From NCBI RefSeq assembly GCF_042654245.1, contig NZ_JBHSGI010000024.1, forward strand, positions 558,001-622,000: DNA of 64,000 nt, read 5' to 3'. Source of the DNA: Seohaeicola_A nanhaiensis (GTDB lineage: Bacteria; Pseudomonadota; Alphaproteobacteria; Rhodobacterales; Rhodobacteraceae). The first letter of the stretch is position 1. The number at the start of each line of letters is the position of its first letter. Made by a program: the position numbers and the translations under genes. Shown here one piece after another: positions 53,472-64,000 of the stretch. Under the pieces are notes generated by a model that saw only the letters and a list, made by a program, of their open reading frames with translations, was not told the DNA's origin and did not search any database.

Positions 53472-54050
53472 ATGATTGGCCCTGAAAATGTATTGAGTTT
53501 CTGGTTGGACGAGGTGGGTCCGGATGGGTGGTATGCGCAGGACGATGCGCTCGACTCCCGGATCCGCGAGACGTTTCTCAGCACCTGGGAAGGGGCCTGC
53601 GACGGCCGCCATTCCCTATGGCTGACCTATCCCAGCGGCGCGCTGGCCTATATCATCCTGACGGACCAGTTTCCGCGCAACATGTTCCGCGGATCGGGCA
53701 AGGCTTTCGCCAGCGATCGTGCCGCGCTGACCGCCGCCAAGGCGGCCATCAGCAAGGGCTGGGACATGAAGATCAACGAACCGGCGCGGCAGTTCTTCTA
53801 CCTGCCGCTGATGCATTCCGAGAACCTCTGCGATCAGGACCGCTGTGTGCGCCTGATGCGCGAGCGGATGCCCGAGACGGGTGAATCGAACCTTCTGCAT
53901 GCCCGAGCGCATCGCCAGGTGATCCGTCAATTCGGACGTTTTCCTTATAGAAATGAAGCGCTTAACCGGAGTTCGACCAAGGTCGAATCCGATTATGTGA
54001 GCACTGGCGGCTACGGCGAGACCGTGCGCCAATTGCAACTGGCTGGCTGA
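53472..54050 (+). CDS. DUF924-family protein
   Basis: A 192-residue protein of the DUF924 (UPF-type, TPR-like) family. The signature runs VLSFWLDEVGPDGWYAQDDALD at the start, then LAYIILTDQFPRNMFRG, FFYLPLMHSENLCDQDRC and NLLHARAHRQVIRQFGRFPYRN. Function unknown. The ATG at 53472 lies after a GGAGCAGAACCG site; an open frame upstream is not coding. It overlaps no neighbour and sits 6 bases before the SGNH gene. Confidence 0.93.
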   Translation: MIGPENVLSFWLDEVGPDGWYAQDDALDSRIRETFLSTWEGACDGRHSLWLTYPSGALAYIILTDQFPRNMFRGSGKAFASDRAALTAAKAAISKGWDMKINEPARQFFYLPLMHSENLCDQDRCVRLMRERMPETGESNLLHARAHRQVIRQFGRFPYRNEALNRSSTKVESDYVSTGGYGETVRQLQLAG

Positions 54051-54056
54051 TCCGTC

Positions 54057-54752
54057 TTGCCCGGCCGGCTGCCGCATCTGCTGGCGCCGGCCGTTTTCGC
54101 GGTGCTGAGCGCCTGCACCGATCCCGACAGCGTTGCGCCCAACACCCGGCTTCTGGCCGTTGGTGACAGCGTGCTGGCCTGGAACGGTTTCCGCGACGAG
54201 GCGATCCCCGACGTCGTGGGGCGCCTGACCGGTCTGAGCGTCGCCAATCTTTCGGTTGCCGGCGCGCGGGTCAGCGCGACCTCGCCGGCGATCGTGGCCA
54301 AGGGCGGCGATATCCGCCAGCAATACCGCAGCGGGCCCTGGGACTGGGTCATTCTGAACGGCGGTGCCAACGACCTGCTGGCGGAATGTGGCTGTAACGG
54401 CTGTGGCGCAACGCTCGACTCACTTGTGGGCCCGAACGGGCAGGGCGGAGACATTCCGGCGCTTGTCGACCGAATTGTCGCGGATTCCGCCAGTATAGTG
54501 ATATTAGGTTACTATAATGCTAACGTGCGTCCGAACCCGTTCAGCCGGTGCTCGGAGGAGGTGGATGTGCTGAACCGGCGGCTGGAGGCGCTGGCCAAGC
54601 GGACGCCGGGGGCGGTCTATGTCGGGGCGGAGGAGGTGATCGACCCGGCCAATCCGGCGCATTGGTTCGTGGACCGGGTGCATCCGTCGCCGCTGGGGTC
54701 CGAGCTGATCGGGGCGCGGATCGCGGCGGCGATGCGGGCGGCCGGGGGATGA
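54057..54752 (+). CDS. SGNH-family hydrolase, putative lipoprotein
   Basis: A 231-residue GDSL/SGNH esterase. Block I Ser is in LAVGDSVLAWNG (near 36), the Asn of block III in NGGANDL, and Asp-His of block V in DRVHPSPLG. A hydrophobic start and LSAC near residue 20 fit a lipoprotein signal. The start is TTG 54057, the only usable codon ahead of the signal. A patch of ATA and TTA codons near 54495-54506 is unusual for this genome. It may follow DUF924 in one transcript. Confidence 0.9.
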   Translation: MPGRLPHLLAPAVFAVLSACTDPDSVAPNTRLLAVGDSVLAWNGFRDEAIPDVVGRLTGLSVANLSVAGARVSATSPAIVAKGGDIRQQYRSGPWDWVILNGGANDLLAECGCNGCGATLDSLVGPNGQGGDIPALVDRIVADSASIVILGYYNANVRPNPFSRCSEEVDVLNRRLEALAKRTPGAVYVGAEEVIDPANPAHWFVDRVHPSPLGSELIGARIAAAMRAAGG

Positions 54753-54793
54753 GCGAACTGCCGCACAGCCGGGCATTGCCGGGTGGCGCGCGG

Positions 54794-54811
54794 TAGTTTA
54801 ATGGTAAACTA
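54794..54811. promoter_or_regulatory. Palindromic operator candidate ahead of lpd
   Basis: TAGTTTA and TAAACTA are separated by ATGG and end 26 bases before the lpd start. The same 7-base halves with 4-base spacing occur ahead of pdhA (38629-38646), where the equivalent distance is 27 bases. Confidence 0.65.
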
Positions 54812-54837
54812 ATTTTTGCAACCGTATGGGAATTCTC

Positions 54838-56232
54838 ATGGCCGACAAATCCTATGACGTGATCGTGGTCGGGGCGGGCCCCGGCGGCTATGTCGCGGCC
54901 ATCCGCGCCGCCCAGCTGGGCCTCAGCGTGGCCATCGTGGAACGCGAGCATCTGGGCGGCATCTGTCTCAACTGGGGCTGCATTCCGACCAAGGCGCTGC
55001 TGCGTTCGGCCGAAGTGTTCCACCTGATGGAGCGGGCCAAGGAGTTCGGCCTGAAGGCCGAGGGTATCGGCTTTGACATCGACGCGGTGATCAAGCGGTC
55101 GCGCGGGGTGGCCAAGCAGCTGTCGGGCGGCGTCGGGCATCTGATGAAGAAGAACAAGATCACCGTGGTCATGGGCGCGGCGACGCTGCCGGCCAAGGGC
55201 AAGGTCGAGGTCACGACCGACAAGGGCACCGAGACGCTGAGCGCCAAGAGCATCATCCTCGCCACCGGGGCGCGCGCGCGCGAGCTGCCGGGGCTGGAGG
55301 CGGATGGCGATCTGGTCTGGACCTACAAGCACGCGCTGCAACCGCCGCGGATGCCGAAGAAGCTGCTGGTCATCGGATCGGGCGCCATCGGCATCGAATT
55401 TGCCAGCTTTTATAACACTTTGGGCGCCGAGACGACAGTGGTTGAGGTGATGGACCGCATCCTGCCGGTGGAGGATGCCGAGATCAGCGCCTTTGCCAAA
55501 AAGCAGTTCGTCAAGCAGGGCATGAAGATCATGGAGAAGGCGGCGGTCAAGAAGCTGGACCGCGCCAAGGGCAAAGTCACGGCGCATATCGAGATGGGCG
55601 GCAAGACCGAGACGCACGAGTTTGACACGGTGATTTCCGCCGTCGGCATCGTCGGCAATGTCGAGAACCTGGGGCTGGAGGCGCTGGGGGTGAAGGTCGA
55701 CCGCACGCATGTGGTGGTCGATGAATACTGCCGCACCGGGGTCGAGGGGCTTTATGCCATCGGCGATATCGCCGGCGCGCCCTGGCTGGCGCACAAGGCC
55801 AGCCACGAGGGGGTGATGGTGGCCGAACATATCGCCGGGAAGAAGGTGCACGCCGTGCGGCCCGAGATGATCGCGGGCTGCACCTATTGCCAGCCGCAGG
55901 TCGCCTCGGTCGGGCTGACCGAGGCCAAGGCGAAGGAGCAGGGATACAGCGTGCGGGTTGGTAAGTTTCCGTTCATCGGCAATGGCAAGGCCATCGCGCT
56001 GGGCGAGGCCGAGGGCATGGTGAAGACCGTGTTCGACGCCAAGACCGGCGAGCTTCTGGGCGCGCATATGGTCGGGGCGGAGGTGACGGAACTGATCCAG
56101 GGCTATGTGGTCGGCAAGCAGCTGGAGACCACAGAGGAAGACCTGATCGCGACCGTTTTCCCGCATCCGACGCTGAGCGAGATGATGCATGAATCGGTGC
56201 TCGACGCCTTTGGGCGGGTGATCCACATCTGA
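54838..56232 (+). CDS. lpd: Dihydrolipoyl dehydrogenase (E3)
   Basis: The 464-residue flavoenzyme re-oxidises lipoamide in 2-oxoacid dehydrogenase complexes. Features: FAD motif GAGPGGYVAAIRAAQLG, redox disulfide CLNWGCIPTK (Cys-x4-Cys), NAD motif GSGAIGIEFASFY, and the C-terminal His-Glu pair in HPTLSEMMHESV. ATG 54838 is chosen, with GGGA 8 bases upstream. An ATG 4 codons earlier is in frame. The upstream palindrome matches the one before pdhA, so it probably serves the pyruvate dehydrogenase complex. Confidence 0.96.
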   Translation: MADKSYDVIVVGAGPGGYVAAIRAAQLGLSVAIVEREHLGGICLNWGCIPTKALLRSAEVFHLMERAKEFGLKAEGIGFDIDAVIKRSRGVAKQLSGGVGHLMKKNKITVVMGAATLPAKGKVEVTTDKGTETLSAKSIILATGARARELPGLEADGDLVWTYKHALQPPRMPKKLLVIGSGAIGIEFASFYNTLGAETTVVEVMDRILPVEDAEISAFAKKQFVKQGMKIMEKAAVKKLDRAKGKVTAHIEMGGKTETHEFDTVISAVGIVGNVENLGLEALGVKVDRTHVVVDEYCRTGVEGLYAIGDIAGAPWLAHKASHEGVMVAEHIAGKKVHAVRPEMIAGCTYCQPQVASVGLTEAKAKEQGYSVRVGKFPFIGNGKAIALGEAEGMVKTVFDAKTGELLGAHMVGAEVTELIQGYVVGKQLETTEEDLIATVFPHPTLSEMMHESVLDAFGRVIHI

Positions 56233-56414
56233 GCGAAAACGGGGGGTGTTTTGCGTGCACAAGCCGTGCACCAACTGTGCACCCCCCTGACGCATTTCCG
56301 GAAGAGTGCCGGCCGCGGGTGTCGCCCCGCGGCCGATGCCGTTTCGGACCCTGCGGCTTGCGCTTTGGGGGATGAGGGTGCAGGAGGCGGAGTGACGTCC
56401 AACCGGTGCCGCAG

Positions 56415-57608
56415 ATGAGTTCGACCGCCTTGCCTGACCCGAGAACGCAGTTCGGCACGATCCTGGGGCTCTGGGGGGCCGGGCTGGGGGCGGCGGCGCA
56501 GTTCGGCAAGGTGTCGGTCACCTTTCCCATGCTGGGCGAGATCTATGGCGGCGCGGGCGCGGCGCTGGGCTTTGCGGTGTCGCTGGTCGGCTTCGTCGGC
56601 GTCCTGTTCGGCGTGACCGCCGGGCTGATCGTCGCGCGGGTCGGGCCGCGCCGCGCGCTGATCGCGGCGCTGGGGCTGGGCGCGCTGGTGGCGGGGTATC
56701 AGGCGACGCTGCCGGCGCTGCCGCTGTTCCTGGCCAGCCGGGTGGTCGAGGGGGCCTCGCATCTGGCGATTGTCGTGGCGGCGCCGACGCTGATCGCGCA
56801 GCTGAGCGCGGTGCAGCATCGCGGGCTGACCCTGTCGCTGTGGAGCACCTTCTTCGGCGTCGCCTTTGCCGTGCTGACCTGGGGCGGTCTGCCGCTGGCG
56901 CGGGCCTGGGGGCCGGGGGCGCTTTATGCCGCGCATGGGCTCTATATGGCGGCGATGGCGGTGCTGGTGGCGGCGCTGCTTCCGCGCGACGTGATCGGGG
57001 CGCGCGGCGCGCCGCTGTCGCTGGCGGGGTTGGTTGCGGATCACCGACATATCTATGCCTCGCCCTTCCGGAACGCGGCGGCGCTGGGCTGGGTCTGTTA
57101 CGCCGGGGCCTTTGTCGCCATCCTGACGGTGATGCCGCCCTTCCTGTCCGAGGCGCTGCGCGGCATGGTGATCGGCCTGATGCCGCTGGCGGGCATCGCG
57201 GTGTCGATGACGCTGGGGGTCTGGCTGCTGCGCCATGTGCCGGCGGTGCGGGTCGCCGTGGCCGGGTTTGCGCTGTCGCTGGTGGCGGCGCTGGCGCTTT
57301 GGGCGGTACCGGGGAGCGCCTGGCCTTACCTTGCCCTGGCCGGTGCGCTGGGGCTGGTGCAGGGCGCGAGCTTTGCCGCCATCCCGCAGCTGAACGCAGC
57401 GCCCGAGGCGCGGGCGCAGGCCAATGGCGCGCTGGCGCAAATGGGCAATGTGGGCACCACCTTTGGCACGCCGGTGCTGGTCGCGCTGACGGCCGCGGGT
57501 GGGGTGAACGGGTTCCTGGTCTTTGCCGTGGTCCTGTTCGGTGGCGGCATCGCGCTGCATCTGCTGACCGCCCGGGCGCGGGCGCGGCGGGGGTCCGAGG
57601 CCGTCTGA
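56415..57608 (+). CDS. MFS transporter
   Basis: A 397-residue integral membrane protein with about 12 hydrophobic helices, of the MFS type (CynX/NimT-like by overall pattern). The loop VGPRRALIAALG after helix 2 is the usual signature. Substrate unknown. ATG 56415 is chosen; a GTG at 56406 is also in frame. It follows lpd after a 180-base gap with no gene. Confidence 0.9.
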   Translation: MSSTALPDPRTQFGTILGLWGAGLGAAAQFGKVSVTFPMLGEIYGGAGAALGFAVSLVGFVGVLFGVTAGLIVARVGPRRALIAALGLGALVAGYQATLPALPLFLASRVVEGASHLAIVVAAPTLIAQLSAVQHRGLTLSLWSTFFGVAFAVLTWGGLPLARAWGPGALYAAHGLYMAAMAVLVAALLPRDVIGARGAPLSLAGLVADHRHIYASPFRNAAALGWVCYAGAFVAILTVMPPFLSEALRGMVIGLMPLAGIAVSMTLGVWLLRHVPAVRVAVAGFALSLVAALALWAVPGSAWPYLALAGALGLVQGASFAAIPQLNAAPEARAQANGALAQMGNVGTTFGTPVLVALTAAGGVNGFLVFAVVLFGGGIALHLLTARARARRGSEAV

Positions 57609-57750
57609 ACCGCCGTTTCGGGCGCTAACGGTGCGATCCGGAAACAATGCGGCCACGGATGCGGACAATGGAGGGGGTTTTCGTCACATTTTCGGCCCGT
57701 TTCGGCGGTTTAAGGGGGCCAGTTGAAAATTCGCCTGTCTGGAGAAACCG

Positions 57751-58377
57751 ATGTTGAAATCCCTGAAATTCGCCGCCGCCCTGCTGGTTGCCGGCACCGT
57801 GTCGGCCAGTGCGGCCACCGTGGCATTTACGCCGACCAACGACCCCTCGGGTCACGTCTATACCCAGAATTCCAATGATGGCTGGTCGGGCCGCCGCGGG
57901 ATCGGGTTCGAGGTGACCGAGGCCAAGACGATCAATTCGGTGGGTCTGTACCAGCATCTGACCAAGATCGGCCTGTCGTACTGGGTTTCGGAGATCAGCT
58001 CGCTGACCGGCAACTTCACCCGCACCGCGCTGCTGCGCTCGGGCACGGCGATGACCACCACGCAGGGGCTGAGCTGGGTCGATTTCAGCTTTGCCGATCT
58101 CGATCTGTCGGTGGGCAAGAAATACCTGATCGAATTCGCCTTTGACGGCAATTCGAAGAAGAACTTCTTCTACAACAACGCGAACGTGGCCTGGAGCCAG
58201 AACGGGTTTGCCGGGCTGGAAGGCACCGCGAGCAACAGCTTTGGCAACTCGGTCGTGGCCGCTGTCCGGGTCGGCGCCGAGGAACAGGTGAGCGCGGTGC
58301 CGCTGCCGGCGGGCCTGCCGCTGCTGCTGGGCGGTATGGCTGTCATGGGCTGGATGGGCCGCCGCCGCCGCGCCTGA
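57751..58377 (+). CDS. Exported protein with VPLPA-type C-terminal sorting signal
   Basis: A 208-residue protein with a signal peptide (LKFAAALLVAGTVSASA) and a tripartite C-terminus: VPLPAG (near 183), a hydrophobic helix and an RRRRA end. This is the VPLPA-CTERM sorting signal, common in Rhodobacterales and the equivalent of PEP-CTERM, in which an exosortase-type enzyme processes the tail. The mature domain is beta-rich (DUF4082-like in character, TKIGLSYWVSEISSLTGNF). The exosortase itself is not in this window. Confidence 0.88.
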   Translation: MLKSLKFAAALLVAGTVSASAATVAFTPTNDPSGHVYTQNSNDGWSGRRGIGFEVTEAKTINSVGLYQHLTKIGLSYWVSEISSLTGNFTRTALLRSGTAMTTTQGLSWVDFSFADLDLSVGKKYLIEFAFDGNSKKNFFYNNANVAWSQNGFAGLEGTASNSFGNSVVAAVRVGAEEQVSAVPLPAGLPLLLGGMAVMGWMGRRRRA

Positions 58378-58405
58378 CGCCCTGTCTGTTTTGTATACGA
58401 GTTCG

Positions 58406-58432
58406 GGCCGCACCTTCGGGTGCGGCCTTTTT
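58406..58432 (+). terminator. Terminator of the VPLPA gene
   Basis: GGCCGCACC and GGTGCGGCC form a 9 bp stem with a TTCG tetraloop, followed by TTTTT. The hairpin ends 55 bases past the stop. Confidence 0.9.
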
Positions 58433-58452
58433 CATGGGCAGCCGTAGCGGAA

Positions 58453-58467
58453 GTTCGCTGTTCGTTC
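58453..58467 (+). promoter_or_regulatory. LexA box (SOS operator) of uvrA
   Basis: GTTC-GCTGTTC-GTTC matches the alphaproteobacterial LexA consensus GTTC-N7-GTTC exactly, 62 bases before the uvrA start codon. A third GTTC lies in between. LexA binding here would shut uvrA off until DNA damage. Confidence 0.85.
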
Positions 58468-58529
58468 CTACTTTTCGATTGGAGAATCCGCCGGTGCGTC
58501 CTATTTAGAGTTCGTTAACCGGGGGCATC

Positions 58530-61394
<2,865 letters not shown>

Positions 61395-61395
61395 G

Positions 61396-61884
61396 TCAGT
61401 TCAGCAGGCGCGAGGCGAGGCCGATGATGGCCATCACTTCCATCGTGTCCTTGTCAACCTGATAGACCCCGTCGCCGGCGCGGTAGTATGTGCCGTAGCG
61501 GTCGAGCCCGTAGAGATCGGGCGAGGGGATCAGGACGTAATCGCCGCGCAGGCGGTCGCCGACGCGATAGGAATAGACTTGATCGTAGCGGTCGTTGTAG
61601 CGGAAGGCGTCCTCGCGTTCCACATAGGCACCGTTGCGGTCGATGTAGACGCGACGGTCGTCGTCGTGGCGTCCGTCCAGTTTTTTCGCCTGACCCGGCG
61701 GGATGCAGGCCGGCGATTTCTTGGCGAGGCCGGGCGGGCAGCCGCCAGCGACGTGCTGGACCTTGGCGCCGTGGTGCTTGTCCTTGGCGCTGGCGAGATC
61801 GGGGGTTGCAAGGCCGACTGCGGCCAGGAAGCCCAGCAGCGAAGCTGCGGTCGTCATGCCAATCAGGGAGGTGCGGTTCTTCAT
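61396..61884 (-). CDS. Small basic secreted protein, RcnB-like
   Basis: A 162-residue protein with a signal peptide (SLIGMTTAASLLGFLAAVGLA). The mature part has a Cys-Pro-rich stretch (GGCPPGLAKKSPACIPPGQAKK) then YRVGDRLRGDYVLIPSPDLYGL and a final YRAGDGVYQVDKDTMEVMAIIG, the pattern of RcnB-like periplasmic proteins, which are linked to nickel/cobalt homeostasis in E. coli. The function here is uncertain. Converges on uvrA, whose stop is 1 base away. Confidence 0.8.
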   Translation of the reverse strand: MKNRTSLIGMTTAASLLGFLAAVGLATPDLASAKDKHHGAKVQHVAGGCPPGLAKKSPACIPPGQAKKLDGRHDDDRRVYIDRNGAYVEREDAFRYNDRYDQVYSYRVGDRLRGDYVLIPSPDLYGLDRYGTYYRAGDGVYQVDKDTMEVMAIIGLASRLLN

Positions 61885-61985
61885 GTCGTTTCTCCGTCTT
61901 GCGTTGCAGGTTAAACGCATGCGGGGAAAATTCCGTTCCGGCAGGCTTGCGAATCGGCGGGATATCGCCAGTAGCGGGTCTATGC

Positions 61986-63581
61986 TCAGGCCGAAAGGGC
62001 TGTTGGGCGGGTCATCGCGCGGCAGAGCGGGCGCGCCTCTTTCGAGGTGAGCGCGAGGCGGGCGGCGGGGCCGTAGCCGGTGCCGTCGGGGCCGATTTCG
62101 GGGAAGAGCGCGCGCAGTTCGGCCTGCGTGGCGGCGTCGAATCCCGGCATCGTCTGGGGCCCGGGCAGATAGCTTTCCGAGGGGGCGCCATTGGCGGTGA
62201 CCACCTCGTGGCGGTCGAAAAGCAGGTGGACGTAGGTCACGTCGTCGAGATCCTCGACCAGGCAGACGGACTGGCCGTCGATCAGGTCGCGCGCCTTGAT
62301 CAGGACCTCGGGCTGGCCGAACATCAGCTCGGCCTGGGCGCCGGACAGCATCATGCGGTGCTGTTGCGAGACCATCAGCGGGCGGCGCAGGCCGAAGGGG
62401 CCGGCGTTCAGCAGGACCGGGCGGTGCGCGCCGGTGGCGGGGACGGTGCGCCAGCCGAGCCAGCGGATAGGCTGGGGCGGGCCGTCCTGGACGCAGACGA
62501 GCATTCCGGGGCGCAGCCATTCGATGGGCATTTCGCCCTGGGGCGTGGCGATCAGGGTGCCGCGCACGAAGCAGGGCACCTGTTCGACGGCGACCATGGC
62601 GGTGTCGGTATGGCCGGTCTCGTCCAGGACGGAATAGTTGAAATAGACCTTCTCGCCGTCGCTGTCGCCCGCGATGGTGAAGGTGCCGTCGGCGTTCAGC
62701 GTCACCTGCTGGCCCGATCCGAGGGTGATCGTGTCGCCCGCCACGACCGGAGTGCCGTTGATATGGGTGATTGTGAGCGCGCCGCCGGCCGAATGGTCGT
62801 TGTCGAGCATGTCGAGCACCTTGGTGTCATTGTGACCCATGGTGAGGAGGTCGTCCTGGGCCACGATGGCGGTCTGGACCGAGCCGCCGGCGATCAGCAG
62901 GTTGGTGTCGTATTTCGCATCGCTCACATCGGCGACGCCGATCTTGATGGTGTTGATCTCGCCGGGATTGACCGGGGCGACGAAGGTGAGGGTGACGGTG
63001 AAGCCGTCCATCTCGGTGTTGAACTGGTCCTGGGTGTTGTCGTGATAGAGGTTCGAGGTCACTCCGCCGTTGACGTTGCCGATCGAGGCCGAGCCGTCGC
63101 CGATGGTCACATGGGCCTGCACGCCGTTCACCCAGACGCCGATCACGTCGTTGAAATCGGTGCCGATGTATTCGGGGTATTCCTCGGAACTGAGGACGAA
63201 GTCGATCGTCAGCAGGTCGCCGACCGGCGTGAACTGGACCTCGAGAAAGGCGGCGTCGTAGGTCTTGGTGCCGGCAATGGCGTTGAAGTCGGCGTCGTTG
63301 TCGACACCCTGGGTATCGGTGGTGGTGGAGGCGGAGAGGTTGGTGTTGGACGTTCCGCTGGAATTGGTGAAGTCGGTGACCTTGCCGGTGGACAGGATCA
63401 CGCCGGTGTCGCCGGGGGTGGCGTCGGGCGAGACGGAGTCACCGTTGCTGTAGATGCCGGAAGAGCGATAGTCGCCGGAGTAGGTGGCCGAGGTGACGGT
63501 GACGCCCTCGCCGAAGATCTCGTTCGCCATCTGAAGCGCCGAGGCGCCGGTGTTGATCGGAAGTTCGGTGGCTGTGGCCAT
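61986..63581 (-). CDS. Choice-of-anchor L and Hint domain protein
   Basis: A 531-residue protein. The N-terminal 250 residues are a choice-of-anchor L domain (SSGIYSNGDSVSPDATPGDTG, LSSEEYPEYIGTDFNDVIGV), typical of secreted adhesin-like proteins. After a cadherin-like stretch comes a Hint domain from about residue 340: VPCFVRGTLIATPQG with the nucleophile Cys, PVLLNAGPFG and LMVSQQHRMML, where His assists. Hint domains can cut their own chain, so it may autoprocess. No signal peptide is visible, so a type I secretion route is likely. Confidence 0.88.
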   Translation of the reverse strand: MATATELPINTGASALQMANEIFGEGVTVTSATYSGDYRSSGIYSNGDSVSPDATPGDTGVILSTGKVTDFTNSSGTSNTNLSASTTTDTQGVDNDADFNAIAGTKTYDAAFLEVQFTPVGDLLTIDFVLSSEEYPEYIGTDFNDVIGVWVNGVQAHVTIGDGSASIGNVNGGVTSNLYHDNTQDQFNTEMDGFTVTLTFVAPVNPGEINTIKIGVADVSDAKYDTNLLIAGGSVQTAIVAQDDLLTMGHNDTKVLDMLDNDHSAGGALTITHINGTPVVAGDTITLGSGQQVTLNADGTFTIAGDSDGEKVYFNYSVLDETGHTDTAMVAVEQVPCFVRGTLIATPQGEMPIEWLRPGMLVCVQDGPPQPIRWLGWRTVPATGAHRPVLLNAGPFGLRRPLMVSQQHRMMLSGAQAELMFGQPEVLIKARDLIDGQSVCLVEDLDDVTYVHLLFDRHEVVTANGAPSESYLPGPQTMPGFDAATQAELRALFPEIGPDGTGYGPAARLALTSKEARPLCRAMTRPTALSA

Positions 63582-63694
63582 GGGTCGGGTCCGGGACTGT
63601 GCGGTTCACACACAGGGGACCACGTCAAAGCGGAGGCAATCCGCTCAAATCAAGGTAAATTTTAGGCAATTGTTCACGGGCTGGCGACCCGGGG

Positions 63695-63718
63695 GAGGCC
63701 GCCCGGGCGGGCGGCCTC
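63695..63718. terminator. Hairpin between two minus-strand genes
   Basis: GAGGCCGCCC and GGGCGGCCTC form a 10 bp stem with a GGGC loop, 8 bases past the end of the partial dehydrogenase gene on the minus strand. There is no T run after it, so it may be a weak terminator or an RNA-protecting hairpin. Confidence 0.5.
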
Positions 63719-63725
63719 GATCTGG

Positions 63726-64000
63726 TCAGCTTTTTCGGCCGCGCTTTTCGAAGCGGGGGAGCATGGCAGAGAAGTCCATGCCCTTGCCGTCTTCCTGTTC
63801 GACGAATTGCGCATAGAGCGCCTGGGCGAGCGCGCCCATGGGCGTGTCGGCGTCGGCGCTTTCGGCCGCCTGTTGCGACAGGCGCAGGTCCTTCAGCATC
63901 AGGTCGGCGGCGAAACCGGGTTTGTAGCCGTTGTCGGCGGGGCTTTTCGGGCCGACGCCGGGGGCGGGGCAATAGGCGTTCATCGTCCAGGAATAGCCCG
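63726..64000 (-). CDS. mmsB: 3-hydroxyisobutyrate dehydrogenase, 3' part
   Basis: The gene enters at the right edge and ends at 63726. The visible 91 residues end the protein: SWTMNAYCPAPGVG, then SPADNGYKPGFAADLMLKDL (the NAD-binding helix and Lys of the family) and the C-terminal helices ALAQALYAQFVEQEDGKGMDFSAML. Members oxidise 3-hydroxyisobutyrate to methylmalonate semialdehyde in valine breakdown. The start lies outside the window. Confidence 0.9.
   Translation of the reverse strand, partial: GYSWTMNAYCPAPGVGPKSPADNGYKPGFAADLMLKDLRLSQQAAESADADTPMGALAQALYAQFVEQEDGKGMDFSAMLPRFEKRGRKS

Overview
The window is high-GC, gene-dense alphaproteobacterial chromosome, most likely from the Rhodobacteraceae (Roseobacter/Rhodobacter group). 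The evidence is a complete Rhodobacter capsulatus-type gene transfer agent (GTA) cluster followed by cysE, a lipoyl domain fused to pyruvate dehydrogenase E1 beta, a VPLPA-type C-terminal sorting signal, a Hint-domain secreted protein, and a LexA box of the alphaproteobacterial type (GTTC-N7-GTTC). No rRNA, CRISPR array or insertion sequence was found. There is one tRNA (Leu, anticodon UAG).

Layout. 1-4.1 kb: the start of an unidentified gene at the left edge, glnB-glnA (nitrogen assimilation), and the bifunctional NAD(P)HX repair gene nnr facing away from them. 4.0-9.6 kb: tRNA-Leu, a secreted protein with two PilJ-like repeats, trigger factor, a gap holding decayed copies of a nucleotidase 3' end, the nucleotidase itself (cpdB-like, broken by one frameshift), and a small lytic transglycosylase. 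9.7-11.0 kb: ribosomal operon rpsF-rpsR-rplI. 11.2-19.0 kb: fatty acid synthesis genes fabD, fabG, acpP and fabF with mltG; between acpP and fabF lie a GNAT gene, a HisA paralogue and an arginase-family gene, both with altered active-site residues.

19.0-33.5 kb: the GTA cluster, transcribed as one block behind a near-consensus promoter and a palindromic leader. Its order is terminase small and large subunits, portal, g3.5, prohead protease, capsid, a structured 170-base gap, adaptor, stopper, tail terminator, tail tube, two small chaperone-position genes, tape measure, distal tail, hub, peptidase and megatron. All frames are open, so the particle could still be made, given regulators and accessory genes that lie elsewhere.

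33.5-44.1 kb: cysE, a CMD-family gene, pdhA-pdhB-pdhC, an FtsB-like gene, class I aldolase, a secreted protein of unknown function, pgk, and two tandem cyclophilins. 44.2-52.0 kb: bactofilin with an overlapping M23 peptidase, a ferritin-like protein with a peroxiredoxin, a large AsmA-like protein, and queA. 52-64 kb: two MFS transporters, DUF924 and SGNH-hydrolase genes, lpd, a VPLPA-CTERM protein, uvrA behind an SOS box, a small basic secreted protein, a Hint protein and the 3' part of a 3-hydroxyisobutyrate dehydrogenase gene.

The strongest new signals are: (1) the same palindrome, TAGTTTA-N4-TAAACTA, 27 and 26 bases ahead of the start codons of pdhA and lpd, which lie 16 kb apart, suggesting one unknown repressor for the whole pyruvate dehydrogenase complex; (2) a nested hairpin structure in the capsid-g6 gap of the GTA; (3) the promoter and palindromic leader of the GTA operon; (4) a possible -1 frameshift site joining g10 to g10.1; (5) decayed tandem copies of the nucleotidase 3' end.
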